Origin: Rhodocyclaceae bacterium
GTDB taxonomy: Bacteria > Pseudomonadota > Gammaproteobacteria > Burkholderiales > Rhodocyclaceae
DNA length: 6,934 nt
Reading direction: 5' to 3'
Assembly (NCBI GenBank): GCA_013821865.1
Contig: PNJM01000142.1
Span: forward strand, 1-6,934
Numbering within the stretch: position 1 is the stretch's first letter; each line of letters begins with the position of its first letter. The notes under the pieces were generated by a model. The model did not search any database, was not told the origin of the DNA, and worked only from the letters and a program-made list of their open reading frames with translations. Below are positions 4,706 through 6,934 of the stretch, one piece after another. The position numbers and the translations under genes are program-made.

Positions 4706-6934
4706 CTACAACAGCACCCGCTCGATGCCGCCGGCGTTGGCTTTATCGACATATCGCTCCATCCAGTCCGGGCCGAGCAGGGTTTTCGCCATCTCGACGA
4801 CAACGTAATCGGCATCGGTGCCGCTGTCGTCGGCGTAGCGGTGCAGGCCCTGCAGACAGGAGGGACAGGAAGTGAGCACTTTCACTTCTCCCTTGAAGTC
4901 GTCGCTGCGCAGCGCGTCCACGCCCTTCTGCATCTCCTCGGCCTTGCGGAAGCGCACCTGGTTCGCCACGTCGGGCCGCGCCACGGCCAGCGTGCCGGCC
5001 TCGCCGCAGCAGCGGTCGTTGAGGTCGACGCGCTGCCCCATGAGCTGGTTCACCACCTTGATGCCGGAGTGCGTCTTCATCGGCGTGTGGCAGGGCTCGT
5101 GGTACAGGTAGCGCACGCCGGACACCCCTTCCAGCTTGATGCCCTTCTCCATGAGGTACTCGTGGATGTCGAGCAGGCGGCAGCCGGGGAAGATCTTGTC
5201 GAACTCGTACTTCTGCAGCTGGTCCATGCAGGTGCCGCAGGAGACGATCACCGTCTTGATGTCGAGGTAGTTGAGGGTGTTGGCGACGCGGTGGAACAGC
5301 ACGCGGTTGTCCGTCGTGATGCGCTGCCCCTTGTCGTGGTCGCCGGCCGCGGTCTGCGGGTAGCCGCAGCACAGATAGCCGGGCGGCAGCACGGTCTGCG
5401 CGCCGATCTCGTAGAGCATCGCCTGTGTGGCCAGGCCCACCTGCGAGAACAGCCGCTCCGAGCCGCAGCCGGGGAAGTAGAACACCGCGTCGCCATCGTA
5501 ATCCTCCTCGCTTACCTTCCGCGGATCGCGGATCACCGGCACGATGGTGTCGTCCTCGATGTCGAGCAGGGCGCGCGAGGTGCGTTTGGGCAGCTTGCCC
5601 GGCATCGGCCGGTTGATGAAGTGGATCACCTGCGCCTTGAGCGGCGGCCGGCCGAGCGTGGTGCCGGGCTGTTTCGTCGATGACCCGGCGAGGCCGAGCC
5701 GCTTCGCAAAGCGGTAGCCCAGCCGCTGCGCCTTGTAGCCCCATTCGATCATCAGCGTGCGCACGAGCTTGATGGTGGCCGGGTCGGTGGCGTTGAGGAA
5801 GAACATCGCCGCGGCCTTGCCCGGCTCGAACTTCTTCCTGCCCTGCTCGCGCAGGAAGTTGCGCATGGCGATCGAGACGTCGCCGTAGTCGATGTCCACC
5901 GGGCAGGGCTTCACGCAGCGGTGGCAGATGGTGCAGTGGTCGGCGATGTCGTTGAACTCGTCGAAGTGCTGCAGGCTGACGCCGCGCCGCGTCTGCTCCT
6001 CGTAGAGGAAGGCCTCGATCAGGAGGCCGGTGCCGAGGATCTTGTTGCGCGGCGAGTAGAGCAGGTTGGCGCGCGGCACGTGAGTCGAGCAGACCGGCTT
6101 GCACTTGCCGCAGCGCAGGCAGTCCTTGACCATGTTCGAGATGCGGCCGATCTCGGATTGCTCCAGGATGAGCGACTCCACGCCGAGCAGGCTGAAGCTG
6201 GGCGTGTAGGCGTTGGCGAGGTCGGCGCCGGGCAGCAGCTTGCCCTTGTTGAAATGCCCCTCGGGGTCGATGCGGCGCTTGTACTCGACGAAGGGTGCGA
6301 TCTCGGCGTCGGTCAGATATTCCAGCTTGGTGATGCCGATGCCGTGCTCGCCGGAGATGACGCCGCCCAGCGAGCGCGCCAGCGCCATGATGCGCGACAC
6401 CGCGGCATTGGCCTCCTGCAGCATCTCGTAGTGGTCGGAGTTCACCGGCAGGTTGGTGTGCACGTTGCCGTCGCCGGCGTGCATGTGCAGGGCGACGAAG
6501 ACGCGGCCGCGCAGGGTTTCCCGGTGGATGCCCTCGATGCGGTCGAGGATGGGGCCGTACATGACGCCGTCGAACACGGCCTCCAGCTGGGGCTTGAGTT
6601 CGCGCTTCCAGGATGCGCGGACGGAGTAGTCCTGCAGGCGGTGGAACAGCACCGGCTGACCGTGCTTGTTAGTGAGCGGCCCCGCTTCGATGCCGCGGGC
6701 CGCGAATTCGCCTTCCGCCTGCGCCAGCGGCAGATCCAGGTTGTCCAACAGCCACTGCCAGCGGCTGCGTACGGCAGCTATCCGATCCAGCGCCGCCGCA
6801 CGCCGGTCGCCGATCAGCACCTCGGCGTCCAGGTTGGTGTCGCCCGCGTGCAGCGGCAGCTCGCCGCGCAGGAATTCCTCCAGGGCGTCGCACAGGCGCA
6901 GCTTGTTCCGGATGGACAGCTCGATGTTGATGCG
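4706..6934 (-). CDS. Large fused FAD-linked oxidase / Fe-S oxidoreductase (GlcD-GlcF-like, DUF3683 family), C-terminal part
   Basis: The frame is open from the right edge to TAG at 4708-4706, giving 742 residues plus stop; the N-terminus with the FAD-binding domain lies outside. Numbering from the first visible residue, 1-~240 is the end of an FAD-linked oxidase C-terminal domain (HMHAGDGNVHTN 150-161, GEHGIG 195-200, FNKGKLLPG). Next is a two-cluster ferredoxin-like segment: C272-x2-C275-x2-C278-x3-C282 and C334-x2-C337-x2-C340-x3-C344-P, each expected to bind [4Fe-4S]. Then come two CCG cysteine-rich domains: PGCGSERLF (488-496) with CCGYP (522-526) and SCGTC (565-569), then HEPCH (612-616), CCGEAGT (642-648) and SCPSCLQGL (689-697). 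The ending NAGGIERVLL matches, from memory, betaproteobacterial proteins of about 1,280 residues labelled FAD/FMN-binding oxidoreductase or DUF3683. Relatives oxidise 2-hydroxy acids such as glycolate, D-lactate or D-2-hydroxyglutarate; the substrate here is unknown. A GTG at 6820 is internal, not the start. Confidence 0.95.
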   Translation of the reverse strand, partial: RINIELSIRNKLRLCDALEEFLRGELPLHAGDTNLDAEVLIGDRRAAALDRIAAVRSRWQWLLDNLDLPLAQAEGEFAARGIEAGPLTNKHGQPVLFHRLQDYSVRASWKRELKPQLEAVFDGVMYGPILDRIEGIHRETLRGRVFVALHMHAGDGNVHTNLPVNSDHYEMLQEANAAVSRIMALARSLGGVISGEHGIGITKLEYLTDAEIAPFVEYKRRIDPEGHFNKGKLLPGADLANAYTPSFSLLGVESLILEQSEIGRISNMVKDCLRCGKCKPVCSTHVPRANLLYSPRNKILGTGLLIEAFLYEEQTRRGVSLQHFDEFNDIADHCTICHRCVKPCPVDIDYGDVSIAMRNFLREQGRKKFEPGKAAAMFFLNATDPATIKLVRTLMIEWGYKAQRLGYRFAKRLGLAGSSTKQPGTTLGRPPLKAQVIHFINRPMPGKLPKRTSRALLDIEDDTIVPVIRDPRKVSEEDYDGDAVFYFPGCGSERLFSQVGLATQAMLYEIGAQTVLPPGYLCCGYPQTAAGDHDKGQRITTDNRVLFHRVANTLNYLDIKTVIVSCGTCMDQLQKYEFDKIFPGCRLLDIHEYLMEKGIKLEGVSGVRYLYHEPCHTPMKTHSGIKVVNQLMGQRVDLNDRCCGEAGTLAVARPDVANQVRFRKAEEMQKGVDALRSDDFKGEVKVLTSCPSCLQGLHRYADDSGTDADYVVVEMAKTLLGPDWMERYVDKANAGGIERVLL

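Noticed and set aside
4743..6104. A 453-codon minus-strand frame inside the FAD/Fe-S gene
   Set aside because: It overlaps in another frame of the same strand, with Arg/Ala/Pro-rich composition. The true frame carries all the cysteine motifs.

Overview
The window is GC-rich (visibly about 65% G+C) and densely coded, and its proteins resemble betaproteobacterial ones. The large FAD/Fe-S oxidoreductase at the right end is of the type common in Betaproteobacteria (Rhodocyclales/Burkholderiales relatives). A member of Rhodocyclales is a reasonable guess, but the sequence alone does not prove it. No phage, plasmid, transposase, CRISPR, tRNA or rRNA signal was seen.

Layout. Left half, plus strand: the C-terminal part of an OmpR-type response regulator (1-350, cut by the window edge); its partner membrane histidine kinase (353-2005), whose earliest possible start overlaps the regulator's stop; and, after only 36 bases, a full-length aerobic glycerol-3-phosphate dehydrogenase gene, glpD (2042-3565). 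These three could share one transcript. Middle: a 249-base gap holding a perfect 10-bp GC-rich hairpin just after the glpD stop. Right half, minus strand and convergent with glpD: a YafJ-type class II glutamine amidotransferase (3815-4615). Upstream of it on the same strand is the C-terminal 742 residues of a very large fused flavin/Fe-S oxidoreductase (4706-6934, 5' end outside the window). The 90 bases between these two genes carry an inverted pair of degenerate 7-base tandem repeats.

How the genes fit together. The regulator and kinase form one signalling unit. The kinase has a periplasmic sensor region of about 220 residues and an altered ATP-binding G1 motif. GlpD and the FAD/Fe-S protein both look like dehydrogenases that would feed electrons from a small organic substrate into respiration, but nothing in the sequence shows they share a pathway. 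The gene content is mostly familiar housekeeping and signalling. The observations most worth a second look are the heptad inverted repeat, the kinase G1 box, and the resemblance of the two-component pair to the sets associated with proteobacterial dedicated sortase systems. I did not find a convincing undescribed multi-gene system here.
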